From Turritopsis dohrnii (lineage: Eukaryota; Cnidaria; Hydrozoa; Anthoathecata; Oceaniidae), in assembly GCA_027922465.2 (NCBI GenBank), contig BQMF02000099.1, positions 62,001-126,000 of the forward strand: a DNA stretch of 64,000 nt, written 5' to 3'. The position numbers and the translations under genes were made by a program. Under the pieces are notes generated by a model. That model worked only from the letters and a program-made list of their open reading frames with translations. It did not search any database and had not been told where the DNA came from. Shown here one piece after another: positions 22,452 through 33,929 of this stretch (within the stretch, counting starts at the first letter, position 1; every line of letters starts with the position of its first letter).

Positions 22452-25400
22452 TAAATGTCAATAAAACTAAATATATTTTGTTTTGTAAGCCTTCGAATGT
22501 GGATGACTTGCCATTAAAATTACCGAAACTCTTAATTAACAATAATGAGATAAAAAGAGAAAAATTCGTAAAATTTCTCGGAGTTCTTCTTGATGAAAAC
22601 TTGACATGGAAGAATCATATAAATGTTATTCAAGATAAGATATCTAAAAACCTTGAAATACTTCGTATAGCAAAACAATATGTCAACTTGCAATCTTTAA
22701 AACTACTTTATTTTTCATTTATACATAGTTACCTAACCTATTGCAACATAGTCTGGGCAAGTACCTAGGAGGATAGAAAAGAGAAGGAGAAACAACTCAA
22801 ATTTCAAGCCTATTCAAACTATTCAAATTTTGCATTGTTTTTAAATTGAATAGAAACGTAAGCGCGATGCGCTCGTCCCAGTTTTTTCCGCGCAAAAATG
22901 ATGAAGTTCTATTTTCTCCTAATTGAAGCCTATATCAAAAATATACTAATTTATCGCCTGAGAGACCACTATTAAGCTTTTATCTATTGAAAATAGACCG
23001 ATATGTCCCTCACTGTGGGTTTCAAAACATTCGGCGTCAAAAACCCGAGAGGAAATTTATAAAAATCGCCATTTTGAGCTTCGACAGGAAGGTGCATGTG
23101 CTCTCACTGATCATGTTTTTTTTGAAGAAATACTTGTGCGTGTGTTTTGCGTGATTTATATAATCTTTCTTATGAATTTATCTGTCAGTTTCTTTTTATT
23201 TGAACAGTTTTGATGCAGGATTACGTAAGTTATAAGGATTTGTTTCACAGTGTTTTTACTGTCGTTTTCTTAATATATTTTGCATAAATTAACTTTCAAA
23301 AATTTTACTCAGTCAGCATTATGTTTTTACTTACAGCTCTCTGTAATGCCTCTCTGTTATTACTTTTGATTAATACTGTTTCTGTTCTCCAGGAATTCTT
23401 TTGAGAAATATTTGTTGTATATAGTTAAAAAATAAAAAGTTGGTTGCTCATGGATTTGTCACTTTTAGGTATTTCACTTTTTCTTGCTTGGTTAAATTCT
23501 TTGACTTTTGAACATAGTGTGTTGTTGCTAGCCACTGGCAACTTGGTATATTGTAAATGCATATTTTTCCCTTTCCTAGAGCATATAATCTAGAATTGAT
23601 ATTGTCAAAAATTATTAAAAAAGAAGAAAAAAACGACCATGAAGGAGTGTTTTGGTGTAGTAGTTGAACATGAAGAACCAAATGTGTACCCTCTAACCTT
23701 TGTAGTAGTTAGTAGCTTCGCAAGAAGAGTTCAAAGGATTGAATCACAACAACCTAAGTATGTTGGGGATGCTCCTGAATTTTCAATACATGATGATTCG
23801 TGTGATATCTGTTTTGTGCCTGCTAAAACATCATTAAGATTAAGTGAGAATTAGTATACAGCATTTCTACAAGAACAGCAAGACCACGGAACTGGTGATT
23901 TTAAAATTGACTCAGAGGAAGAAATAATAATAGAGCCCCTGGATGAGTTTAACGAATTCGAAGAATTTAAGATAAAAGTCTGGACGATATTTTAGTGGAA
24001 GATTTTCAAGAGTAAAATCTGCTTCCCCTGAAATCACATTTATTGACGAAAAATATCGTGAAGTAGCTGGACTACGAAACATAGTCACAACTGAGCTTGT
24101 GTGTCAATCGTGTGTCAAATGTTTTTAAGAAGAAGTCGTTCTTCGAAAAACATATTTGAGATGTGCTAAACTATTTTATATAGCTATTATTTTTTTGCTA
24201 GCTACCTAGTGTAGTAGCTACCCACTGTATTATTTTTTTATTCATGTAAAAAAAGTTCTTCATTTAGCTAGGTGACCTTATAGTGTTTTAGTTTGTTAAT
24301 GATGAGGTCTCAAACTATGACTGTTTTAACCTGTTTTAACCTTTTACTGGTTCATCTACATAAATGTTTTAACTCCCTACTAAGGTTTTACTTTCAACTG
24401 TATATATGCATGCTTAAAGGTGTACAGATTTTATATGTCCTGATGATGATTTTATTCGACGTTTTTATTCAAATCTTGTTATCTTATTTTACTTTGAATT
24501 TTAAAGTTTCCAAGATGCATAAATTCGGAATTGATTTCTTGTTATATGTTTTGAAACTATGATATCCATGATTATTTTAATAAAATATTCCCCTCACTGT
24601 TAGGAGAAACAGTTTGTGATCAAAAACTATTACATCATGAGTTGGTGTAAGCCAATAACATTTCGCCCGGATTGTTTTTTGAAAAACCAATCGCATTGCT
24701 ACTGCTTAAATTATGTTAAATTATTTCTTTGTTCAAAGAAAGATTATGCAGTTAACCGCTAATTTTAAAATTTAGATTTGAATAGAGCCACACGCTAGCG
24801 CATCGAGCTTATTACAATGGAAAAACTAGAGTTGTTTCTCCTTCTCTTTTTCTATCCTCCTAGAAGTACTAACCAAACTAAGCTTAAGAAACTTTACTGT
24901 AAACAAAAACATGCTTGCAGGATTATCTTCGGTGTAAATCGATACACACCCTCCGAACCTTTATTAAAGAAACTTGGGATTCTTAGTATCTACAAATTAA
25001 ACATATACCAAGTATTAATCTTCATGTTTAAAAGTAAACTTGAGCTAACCCCAATGATGTTCCGCGACCTATTCTCCACTATTGAAAATAAATACAATAC
25101 CAGACATTCAAGAAATAATTTTAAAATCCCTCAAAAGCGTCTTAAAATAACTACCTTCTCTATCCTCCATCGTGGTCCTACCCTATGGAATAATATTTTA
25201 CAAAATGCAGAAAAGGATGCCAACTCTATTTACTGTTTCACAAGATCTGTCAAAATGAAGTTACTTAATAGGGACATTGATCTTTTTTTTTAGGCTGTGT
25301 CATATTATATTTCCTCCTAGTCTTCTTAATATTTCTCGCTTGATTTACATTTTCATTCTGTATTGTTTTCTTTTTTTGTTGTTGTAGTTGCTGTTGTTGT

Positions 25401-25700
25401 TTTTGGGGTTTTTTTTGTTTTTATCTCATAACGTGTGTTTGAGTACTGGTCTGTAATATGCTTTCCTTTTGTTTGTAAATATTTCTGGTATTTTGTTTTC
25501 ATGTTTTGTATATATCATTAGATATTATAAGTTAGTAAGTATTATTAGTATATATTAAATGAAATAGTTATATTTACATGGGGCTTGATGATAAGGCACT
25601 CCAGCCTTTTGCTTGCTCCAGCCGTTATATACGATTGTATATTAAGGTTTGTATAAATATTGGCGAAATAAATAAATAAATAAAAATAAATAATAAAAAT
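22452..25700 (+). pseudogene. CR1/L2-like LINE, 3' half of ORF2 and 3' tail, split by a DNA element
   Basis: Reading resumes right after the Harbinger: SLNVNKTKYILFCKP, KFLGVLLDENLTWKNHI and YCNIVWAST (22440-22764). After the 22765-24863 insertion it continues with LKKLYCKQKHACRIIFG, GILSIYKLNIYQVLIFMF and GPTLWNN to the stop at 25293. This is the thumb and C-terminal region after the RT palm. The 3' end near 25690 has an (AAAT)n tail, as in many L2/CR1-type LINEs. The catalytic palm is absent on the left. Confidence 0.8.
22765..24863. mobile_element. 2.1-kb DNA element, 6-bp duplication AAGTAC, unclassified
   Basis: The termini are CTAGGAGGATAGAAAAGAGA (22765) and its inverted match ending at 24863; the inverted repeat is about 33 bp with one or two differences. 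AAGTAC flanks both sides (22759-22764, 24864-24869), and removing the element with one AAGTAC restores the LINE frame through SerThrAsn. The inside has short ORFs only; one at 23639-23854 continues as an acidic stretch (EEEIIIEPLDEFNEFEEF) but I recognise no transposase. It is probably a non-autonomous derivative of a superfamily making 6-bp duplications. Confidence 0.8.
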
Positions 25701-26179
25701 CTTGAGTAACTGAAAAAATTTCTATGCGGCAACAGCATTCCACGCATTTCTTTCTTTGTTTGATCGTCAATCTCATCGTATGTTTGTGTACCTCTTTCTC
25801 TTAACATTTCCATTTTTTTATTTGATTAACTAAGAAATAAGAATGGATTTGTTCTTATTATTCATAGATATTCAGCAGATACTCCTGTAATATAGTAAAT
25901 GATAATGCTCTTTTTTTCTACAAGAAACAAATAATCCTATCCCCAATCGTAAACGTTACTGTAACCATGACACTGACCCTAACCAAAACTTTAATCCCTA
26001 AACTTGTGTTGGTATCATTCAGGTTATTGAATGTTTAATATAAAACTGAAATTATTGCAAAAACGAAGTCTGATGTTAAATGTTAATTGATGCAGTTTGC
26101 AATAACAACACATATCGAATATTTTAATGAATAACTACAATGCAAATACATAAATATATAAATATAACTGCAGTGAATT
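25701..26179. other. No recognised gene
   Basis: A short minus-strand ORF (MEMLRERGTQTYDEIDDQ, 25813-25710) might be an exon, but it has no recognisable domain and its splice context is unclear. Confidence 0.35.
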
Positions 26180-26562
26180 TCAACAAGCATTAAGTTCAAC
26201 CCCGTTTTCACCTAAAATGTTTCTCATTCCAAGGGTTATAAATTTTGGAATGGTTGCTGCAAACTTTCTTCGATAATCGCATGTATCAACATAGGGAGGC
26301 GGTGCATAACACTTTTCATAAATGATCGTCTTCATTGACGACCCAGGAACACGAACGGAATGGATTGTCCCAAACCCTTCTTCCGCAAGACGTTGTATCC
26401 CTCTCAAAAATTCATCTTTTACGACGGTCCTTAACTTCCTGGTCGTGAAACTTTTAAACGTTTTGTATGAAACTACATTTGAAGGTGTTAACAATATTCC
26501 CTTTGCAATCTCTTCGGTTGTTGGCTGATGCAATGTAGGTCAAATGTTGCTGGACATTATGT
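26180..26562 (-). pseudogene. DUF3987-like P-loop gene, 3'-terminal exon
   Basis: After an acceptor (tttttcttcag, first base about 26574) the frame reads FIKDIMSSNI, hits an in-frame TGA, then continues with LHQPTTEEIAKGILLTPSNV and RIPxF-free basic sequence to GENGVELNAC and a stop at 26180. The C-terminal part looks like a small winged-helix or regulatory tail. The stop inside the exon argues that the gene is dead or that the sequence has an error. Confidence 0.45.
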
Positions 26563-26644
26563 CCTTTATGAACTGAAGAAAAAAATGAGAACAAATAAAT
26601 AAATAAAAATAAAAAGTCACTTTTTATGTTAGCCATCCTGTATA

Positions 26645-27044
26645 AAGACTCGTGATAATAAAGCTAATCCTTTTAATGGCAATCCAATGATAGAACTTTG
26701 GGCAATCAAAGCTTTGACTTTTAGTGTTAAGTTTTCATAAACAAAACAATTATATGATTTTAAGATTTTTAAACAAAAGCGAAAAACAACACTCTACCGT
26801 TATGAAAATATTTTTCTGTTGTTCTAGAGTTTCTACAAAATACACCGCGTTTTTGAATATTTGGAGACTAATTTCTTCTGGTATTATATCAATATCAACG
26901 TTTGAAAATAGTGCTTCCAAAACATGTATACACGCAGATATCCGTGGTACTAAGTCTCCCTTTTTTTATTTTGGCGGTGGAAGTCCTTCTTCTAATGCAC
27001 TATTCAATTCAATGACAAAATTTGTCTCCATTTTGTTGAAAGCC
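26645..27044 (-). pseudogene. DUF3987-like P-loop gene, C-terminal ATPase exon
   Basis: It begins after a tttcacag acceptor (27044) in phase with the previous exon: AFNKMETNFVIELNSALEEG, one in-frame TAA, then PRISACIHVLEALFSN, and near the end LIAQSSIIGLPLKGLALLSR. The RISACIHVL and LSRVFI blocks are the type of helical C-terminal motifs found in DUF3987-like ATPases, but the family call rests on the whole gene. Confidence 0.45.
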
Positions 27045-27145
27045 CTGTGAAAAAGGTTTCTCAAATTAAGTATTTTCATGAATCATAATCAAACCAATTA
27101 ACAGCCCATTCTAAAACTATATCATAAGAAAAGAAATCAACGTAC

Positions 27146-27232
27146 CGCAATAATGCATCTTGAAGCATTCGGCACAAATACTAAAAATCGATCCAACAAC
27201 CAGTGCTGCCATACTGTCCATTTGTGTTGCAC
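27146..27232 (-). pseudogene. DUF3987-like P-loop gene, internal exon
   Basis: An 87-nt exon between a tttcatag acceptor and a GTACG donor encodes ATQMDSMAALVVGSIFSICA. It joins in phase to both neighbours: LG-AT on one side and CG-AF on the other. Confidence 0.55.
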
Positions 27233-27486
27233 CTATGAAATGAATGAAATTATATTCAATTTATAATGAAATGCAGAGGCGTAGCCAGAGGTCAGTCAAA
27301 ATTTGTGGAGGAGAGTTAAGTCATTTAAGGTAGAAAGGGAAAGCGTGCAAGTAACCTAATCGGCACTTAAGACTGAAAAGAAATATCATAATGTTGAACT
27401 CCTCCAGGTTTTTTTGACTGACCCTAACTACGCCTCTGAAATGAGGTAAAAAGGTAAAATAAACAGAATTGATCAATTGGCGATAC

Positions 27487-27802
27487 CTAAGATACTAAAA
27501 GAACAATTTTCTTCTATTTCTCTTCGATTCTCGGTTGCATAATTTGATTCACACTTTTCTCCGGTAAATAATTTACATAATAGCTGAGAATCTTCGATAG
27601 CATTTTCATCGTCGTTCTTCAGCATTTTATTGAGATATTCAAACATCTCATGATAAGCAATGTAGCCATGTTTGTCTTTTAACAACATTTTTGTTAATCC
27701 TGAACTGGGTTGTGTTGCTGATTAAGTTGCACTCAATGCCTTCCAAAGGTTCATTGACTGCATCTTTGAAAGCCGAAGATTTGCCTGTGCTTGGCGGACC
27801 CA
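27487..27802 (-). pseudogene. DUF3987-like P-loop gene, Walker A exon
   Basis: It starts after ttctcaataatag with VGPPSTGKSSAFKDAVNEPL, a clear Walker A (GxxxxGKS). A one-base shift near 27715 leads into KMLLKDKHGYIAYHEMFEYL and continues to SFSILG at a GTATCG donor. In the DUF3987 family the segment after Walker A carries an acidic Walker B-like block; the YIAYHEMFEYL box is at that place. The upstream exon appears to be 40393-40587, separated by a nested transposon stack. I believe the P-loop; the family name is an inference. Confidence 0.55.
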
Positions 27803-27959
27803 CTATTATTGAGAAAATTATTGTTCAATTATTATTGAAGGCATCGTGTGTTCGTTCCTCAGTTCAATCAATACATTTTCTTTTTTTAATGAAGTATATT
27901 TGGTATTTCCACATTACATGGCTATTCGTCCAAATTTTTAAAATATATATACATTATTA

Positions 27960-28207
27960 CTAGCATGTAACTTTAGCTAAAAATGCCCCTGCGCTCAAGC
28001 ATTCCAATTTGTACACACAGCAAGCTATACATTGGAAGCATATACAAAAACAAACAAAACTTTGTTACCTTTTGTTATCTCTTAGGCCTATGTCACACTG
28101 ATGCTAATATACCTTTCAAAAAGTGTAAATAAGGCTTAACAAGTAATATCAGAAAGTATTTGCTACAAACAAAAGAAATGTGTGAACTGAAACCATCGAT
28201 ACGTATT
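27960..28207 (-). mobile_element. Family-X non-autonomous element, copy 1, first part
   Basis: This is the 3'-terminal part of a ~1-kb element (X). On the minus strand the element ends with GCNGGGGCATTTTTAGCT..., a TAGC/GCTA hairpin, and CTAG at 27963-27960. It matches 29225-29475 closely. The other part of the same copy is at 38724-40340; a Helentron splits the two. Confidence 0.75.
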
Positions 28208-28881
28208 TATATATTTCCCCATAGGGCGAAATATATGTTAAAACCGGCATTTCCTTCTCCTTCTTCTTTTCGTTCACTTTCATAGCCGCGCATTTGAGGT
28301 TTGAATAATGCAGGCTAGTGAAAGCGTTTAATGTGATAGCGAGGCCGCCCTCACCGTCTCTCTCTCCTGTTGAAGTTTAGCGTGCAGCAGTGAGAGTGGA
28401 TTGCTGTCAGAAATCCAAATCAATCGGAGGACTTTGAATTTTATTGTTAGTCTTCCCAATACTTTTATTATTCCTTTAATATTATTATTTTATATTTTGT
28501 GTTCTGGTGTGTTGTTTAGGACACTTGCCACTTGTTAGATTGGTGTGCATGAACAGTGCTCTGCCAACAACCCCTTACACATTGCCATTTTTTGTGTACT
28601 GGTGTAGTCGTATGACACTTGCCACTAGTTCAGTCGGTGAGAATTTCTGTGTTAGACCACCGAAAGTACCAGGCAAATTGATTTACTACTACCTGCATAG
28701 AGCGGTTGATAAAAAACTTTCCACGCAAAGTGCGTGATTACAACATATTCCTGCAGCAAATAGCGCAGTTGATTTAAACTTTCCACTTTATAGTGGGCGA
28801 TCTATATTTACACTTGTTTAAAGCAGACAAACTTTCCACACACTAGATTGAAAGAATTAAGTGACTTAGCCGACAAACGAA
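28208..28881 (+). promoter_or_regulatory. Helentron-1 left terminus and 5' leader
   Basis: It starts with a near-palindrome (tatatttccc, tagggcgaaatata) and the sequence gttaaaaccggcatttcc, shared with the HINE copies at 44326-46160 and 52975-54757. The rest is a non-coding leader. I can identify no defined promoter. Confidence 0.45.
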
Positions 28882-30730
28882 ATGGCAGAATCAAACTTTA
28901 CCAAAATAATTTTTGGCAATTTCCACCAAGGTGATTCAAAATTTGGAGGCTCTGCTGGCAAGCAATGTTCATGCATGTCACTAATGTCTATAACTTGGAC
29001 TTGCGTAAGAAAAATATCGATATGGAAGGATGTTGGAAGGATGTTGGTAATGGGCTGTATGAGAAAACTCAAATATCTAGAACCTTGTATGTTGACGAGT
29101 TACCTTCAGAAATTGAAATTGAATATAGTAGTGTTATTTTACATGCAAATTTTGTTTGCATTACTGATGGGTATGCTAATGCTATTACTGATGGAAACAC
29201 TAATGATGCATTTACATTTTTAAACTAGCATGTAGCTTCAGCTAAAAATGCCCCCGCCTTCAAGCATTCCAATTTGTACACACAGCAAGCTATACATTGC
29301 AAGCTATACAACGGAAACAAAAACAAACAAAACCTTGCTACTTTTTGTTATCTCTTGGCCTATGTAACACTGATGCTAATTTATAACTTTCAAAAAGTGT
29401 AATTAAGGCTTAACAAGTAATATCAGAAAGTATTGGCTACAAACAAAAGAAACATGTGAACTGAAACCATGGTTACGTATTTTATAATCAAAATAAGATA
29501 AACATTTGTTAAAGAAATTCTGTAAAGCCAAAAGAAAGAAAAAAACTTTTTCAAAAAAAAAAAAAAAATTAAAGCGAAAAATCCATTAGAAATCTGCGTT
29601 TCAAATTTTGATTCGAAACAAGAAATAGCCAAAGTTTACATAAAAAACAAGAAAAAAATATAAGAAGGTTTTGATGATCATGATCACACCAGGTTTGGGG
29701 GAGGACAGAAAGAAGGAAAACACGAAGAACCACATTTTGTAGGCTTTCTTGCATACACAAAAATCCAATTAAAATCTTTTTAAGGCAAGATCTGCCGAAA
29801 ATCAGTGCATTGAATAAAATTTATGGAACGAAAGATTATTAAGAACTAAAACATATACGAAAATAAAATGTTGTTGGCAAAATTTCAGATTTCAAGCTGT
29901 GCTTCAAAATCCTAGGCGTTCACTTCACTAAAGCAACACGAAAGTAATATAAAACATGTCTAAGCAATTTTAGCATACGAACTTCCTAAATAACATAGTA
30001 TAATATACTAATAAATTAGGAAAGAGATACGAAAAGACATTCCACTTACAGTACCATGCTTTGAAACGGGAAAAAAAGCAAAGTCAGCTTATTAATTGTA
30101 TTACATCGTGTAACGTCAACACGAAAGTTGGAAGATGATGATGATGATGAAGAACAAAATCGGAACTGACATTCGCCTATCTCGTGAAACTACTATGCCT
30201 CCTCGCTCACTTACGCTCGCTGCGGGGGCAATGAAGATCTTTTTTACAGTAATGATATATCGGGTGCCATACTTTTTATTGAGGGTTACTGTATTGCAAT
30301 ATTAAAAGATGTCAATAGAAATATTTATTTATTTGATTCACACAGTAGAAATAGCCAAGGACTTCCAGAAGCTGAGGGAACATCTATATTAATAAGGTTT
30401 TTATCTGTTGAGTGTGCTAAGCAATACATTTTTTCAACTTACGGTTACTCAATATATTTTCAAATTGTTTATGTGAAAATTACGCCTCTAAGTGTTGCAG
30501 AGAAAAAAGCACTTGATATAAAATACTTTAGTAAGTTTAAAAGATCAATATTATATGAAAAGAAGGAAAGAAAGGTCAAGCAGGACCATTATCAAAGAAA
30601 TTCTGAAATAATCAAAGAAAAAAGACAAGAATATTATGGGGAACATTCAAAGATAATAAAAATAAGCAGGAAAAGTCATAATGAAAGAAATAGTAAGATG
30701 ATATATAAAGGAAAACAGGAAAAGCCATTA
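28882..30730 (+). pseudogene. Helentron-1 protein, N-terminal cysteine-protease-like region
   Basis: The ATG at 28882 starts MAESNFTKIIFGNFHQGD followed by FGGSAGKQCSCMSLMS. The AGxQC-x4-SL box is typical of papain-fold peptidases of the OTU or large-tegument-protein DUB type, with Cys as nucleophile. After a frameshift near 29040 and the X copy at 29224-30230, it resumes with SGAILFIEGYCIAIL and NIYLFDSHSRNSQG, where the His of DSH is the likely second catalytic residue. A Lys-rich tract follows (30520-30740). Compared with Helentron-2 it lacks the 2A-like leader. Broken by frameshift and insertion. Confidence 0.65.
29224..30230 (-). mobile_element. Family-X element, copy 2, nested in Helentron-1
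   Basis: This full-length ~1,007-bp copy has, on its minus strand, the left end TGCCCCCGCAGCGAGCG and a right end with inverted GCGGGGGCA, a TAGC-TGAA-GCTA hairpin and CATGCTAG. It interrupts the protease region of Helentron-1 between Phe-Leu and Glu-Asp-Leu codons. It also provides the empty site for the Helentron (29471-29485) and for the pogo remnant (near 30177). No coding capacity is seen; a poly-A run is at 29557-29570. Confidence 0.8.
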
Positions 30731-30866
30731 GGAAAAAAATAGTAAGATGATAAAGGAAAACAAGAAAAGCCATTATGAAAAAAATTCAGAAAAAGTAAGA
30801 GCAAAAAGAAAACAACAGTATCAAAATAATTCAAGTGCAATTAAAAGACTTATGAAATAACACAGG

Positions 30867-31961
30867 ATGAATGGTTTAGATTCATATTCAAAAGTCAAAA
30901 AATTCAAATACTCCATTGTTGAAGGACCATATTACGTGTGTGTGTCATGTAATCGGTGCCTTTATAAAAGATCTGTTAAAATCTATCATGAGGAGAGATA
31001 TACAAGAAATGGTTTTAACCCAAATTGTCATCTAGCAGTTACTTTTGATGACTCACTATGTTTATGTAAAACATGTGATAAGAAATTGTGCAGAAAAGAA
31101 ATACCTTGTCAAAGTGTAAGCAATAAACTAGAATTGTTTGATTTGCCAACGCATTTTCAGGATTTGAATAAACTTGAACGCATTCTAATTTCCCAACGAA
31201 TATTATTTGCAAAGGTTCGAATTATGCCAAAGGGCCAATTTCCTAAAATTAAGGGAACTGTTTGAAATATCCCTATTGAAACGGACATTGTTTGTAATAC
31301 TTTGCCTAGGAATATTAATGATAGTGGTGTCATCTTCATGAAATTGAAAAGGAAATTATGCTATAATTCTCATGTTGTTGCGGAATCAGTTAGGCCTGAA
31401 TTGGTGCTTTCCCTTTTGCAATATTTAAAGGCTGCTAATCATCTATACAAAGATGTGGATATACAGGATGTCATTTCAGCCAGAGATCATATTTTTGAAG
31501 TAAAATATATCAATGATGAAAAAGATGACGTAGATTTTAATATTATACAAAGTAAGGATTATCCCACCATCAATTTTGTTGATGATAAAGATGTTCTATT
31601 GATTAAGTTCAAATATGAAGTTGATGATTTTGAAGATAATGACCCCTTGGATGAACATCGACTAAACTGTGTTGAAACTACATTGATATCTAAATGCCCA
31701 CATGTTGTAGCTGATGATGAAAATATCATAATTGCACCAGGCCAAGGAAAGGCACCTGTAAATATTTTGAAAGATGAATTTGTTGAAGAACTTGCTTTCC
31801 CAGATTTATTTCCATCAGGGAAATTTGGTTACACTGCTACTCGAGAAATTAAATTACCTCATACAAAGTATTTCAATCAACGGTTATTGAATTATACCCA
31901 AAGATTTGCGTCAGATGCAGATTATATTTTTTTTTGCAAATTTTGTATCTCAGCAAATTAA
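30867..31961 (+). pseudogene. Helentron-1 protein, Cys-rich (DUF6570-like) domain and linker
   Basis: YVCVSCNRCLYKRSV and LCLCKTCDKKLCRKEIPCQS form a C-x2-C paired zinc-binding domain that usually sits ahead of the Rep domain in Helitron-like proteins (DUF6570-like). The first frame ends at a TGA (31263) standing where Helentron-2 has Cys (GAICNVPIE). The same frame then continues to 31961. At 31926-31934 a T-run shift moves reading into the Rep frame. Confidence 0.75.
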
Positions 31962-33929
31962 TCTGCGAAACCAAATGAATGTTGCAATGCGCAAAGTATC
32001 AGGTCAGAATGTTACTGCAGGAATGTTTAGTGAAAGTTTTAAAGATACTGTTAAGTCTTTTGTAGTAAATGATGAAGCATACAGCTTTATGAACTCTGTT
32101 AAAGGCTCTCCAGCATATTGGAAAAATATGCTTTCAGATGTTTTAGCCATGGTTAAACAACTAGGATTGCCATCATTTTTTTTAACTTTATCATGTGCTG
32201 ACTTGCGGTGGAATGAATTAGTTGTAATCATTTCTAAATTAAATGGTTCTGAAATATCTGCGAGTGAAATCGCAGAGCTGTCATACTTTGAAAGATGTGA
32301 ATTGCTAAATAGCAATCCTGTGTTGCTAGCTAGACATTTCCAATTCCGTGTTGAAAATTTTTTTAAAGAGATTGTTATCAAAGGACCAATTGGAAGAGTT
32401 TTATATTATGCCATCAGGGTTGAATTTCAAACCAGGGGCTCTCCTCATGTACATTGTTTACTGTGGTGCGAAAATATGCCATGTTTATCTGTTGATACTA
32501 TAGACGAATACACTGAATTTGTTGATTCAGTTATTTCAGCAAATATACCGAGTGAACCATCAAAACTAAAAGATCTTGTGCAAAGATATCAAGTACACCA
32601 CCACTCAAAAACCTGTAAGAAGTATAATTATAAGGAATGCCGGTTTGGATATGGCCATTTTTTTACACGAAAAACAATAATTGCTAAGCCACTTCCCGAA
32701 GATATGTCACCTGATGAAAAAAGTGAAATTCTTTTGAAGCAAAAACATATTTTGCAAAAAGTAAAGCAGCATATTGACACTGAATTAAACCCAAAGAAAA
32801 AGAATTTCTTACACCCAGATAAGCCAAATTTTGAGAATGTTTTGTCCATTTGTGAGACTCTTAGTTCCTTAGGTATTTCATTGAAAGATTATGAAAGTGC
32901 CTTGTCTATTTCTACCGATCAAAATGACTTTCAAATACATTTGAAGCGAAACACAGATTCATGTTTTGTGAATAACTATTTTGATGAAGGGTTGCTTGCA
33001 TGGGAAGCCAATATTGATTTACAACCAGTATTTAATCACTATACAGCTATTACATGTGTGCATATTTTTCGAAAAGTGAAAATTCTTGTTCAAATGCAAT
33101 GAAAGAAGTACTAAAGCAATGCAGTAAAATGGAGTCCCCTAGGTATGATACTATGTGTAAATTAGCAAAAGCTTATAGCGATAACAGAGAGTGTTCTGTC
33201 CAGGAGGCTGTTTATCAACTAATGCCTGAATTATGGTTACGAAAAGGTTTCCCACAAGTATCGTTTATAAATACTAATTTGCCAAATGACCGCTTTCGGA
33301 TGTTTAAAAGTGAAGAAGAACTGAATGAACTTCCTGAAGATAGTCAAGATGTCTTTAAAAGAAATATGCTCGACAGATATGTAGATAGGCCAAATAAAAC
33401 TTTCTCGGGTGGAAAATTCCTAGTTGTTGATTCATTGTGCTTTGCATATTACCGGCTTGATTGCAACAAAGACTATTCAGAGATGCAAAATGATAATCAG
33501 CCAATAATTTTGAGTGATGCAGTTGTTGAGGAAAATCATGATCAGACAGCTCTTCCTAAAGTGATACCTTTAATGTCCTCGAAAGAATGTTTGAAATGTA
33601 GAAAGGTTAAAAAGGTCTTGCGTTATTATACACCTAACAAGCATAGGTATCCGGAAAAATATGCACATCATATTTTGATGTTATTCTATCCATTTAGGGA
33701 TGAAGAAAGTGACCTAAAATCTAATGATACATATGTTGATAAACTAGCAGAGCCAGAGGTATTGGAGATTGTTAATAGGAATAAAGAGTTATTTGAACCA
33801 AACTCTGAACTAGTGGATGTTGCATTAAGAACGTATAGGGATGATATGATTCTAAACCACGATTCTCATGCACAACAGGAAAACGATGAAGTTGTAGAGC
33901 TAGTAAATGACATGTTAGATATTAATTAA
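31906..33929 (+). pseudogene. Helentron-1 Rep (HUH nuclease) region
   Basis: The frame from 31906 carries FFLTLSCADLRWNELV, then the HUH motif in RGSPHVHCLLW (His at about 32446 and 32452), YQVHHHSKTCKKYN, ECRFGYGHFF, and NNYFDEGLLAWEANIDLQPV. A frameshift near 33050 moves to MCAYFSKSE, the Y-x-x-x-Y-x-x-K-type tyrosine motif of rolling-circle initiators. The linker (VSFINTNLPNDRF; RYVDRP; LPKVIPLM) follows to an in-frame TAA at 33927. The Rep would nick and join single strands. Two lesions lie inside the domain, so it is inactive as sequenced. Confidence 0.85.
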
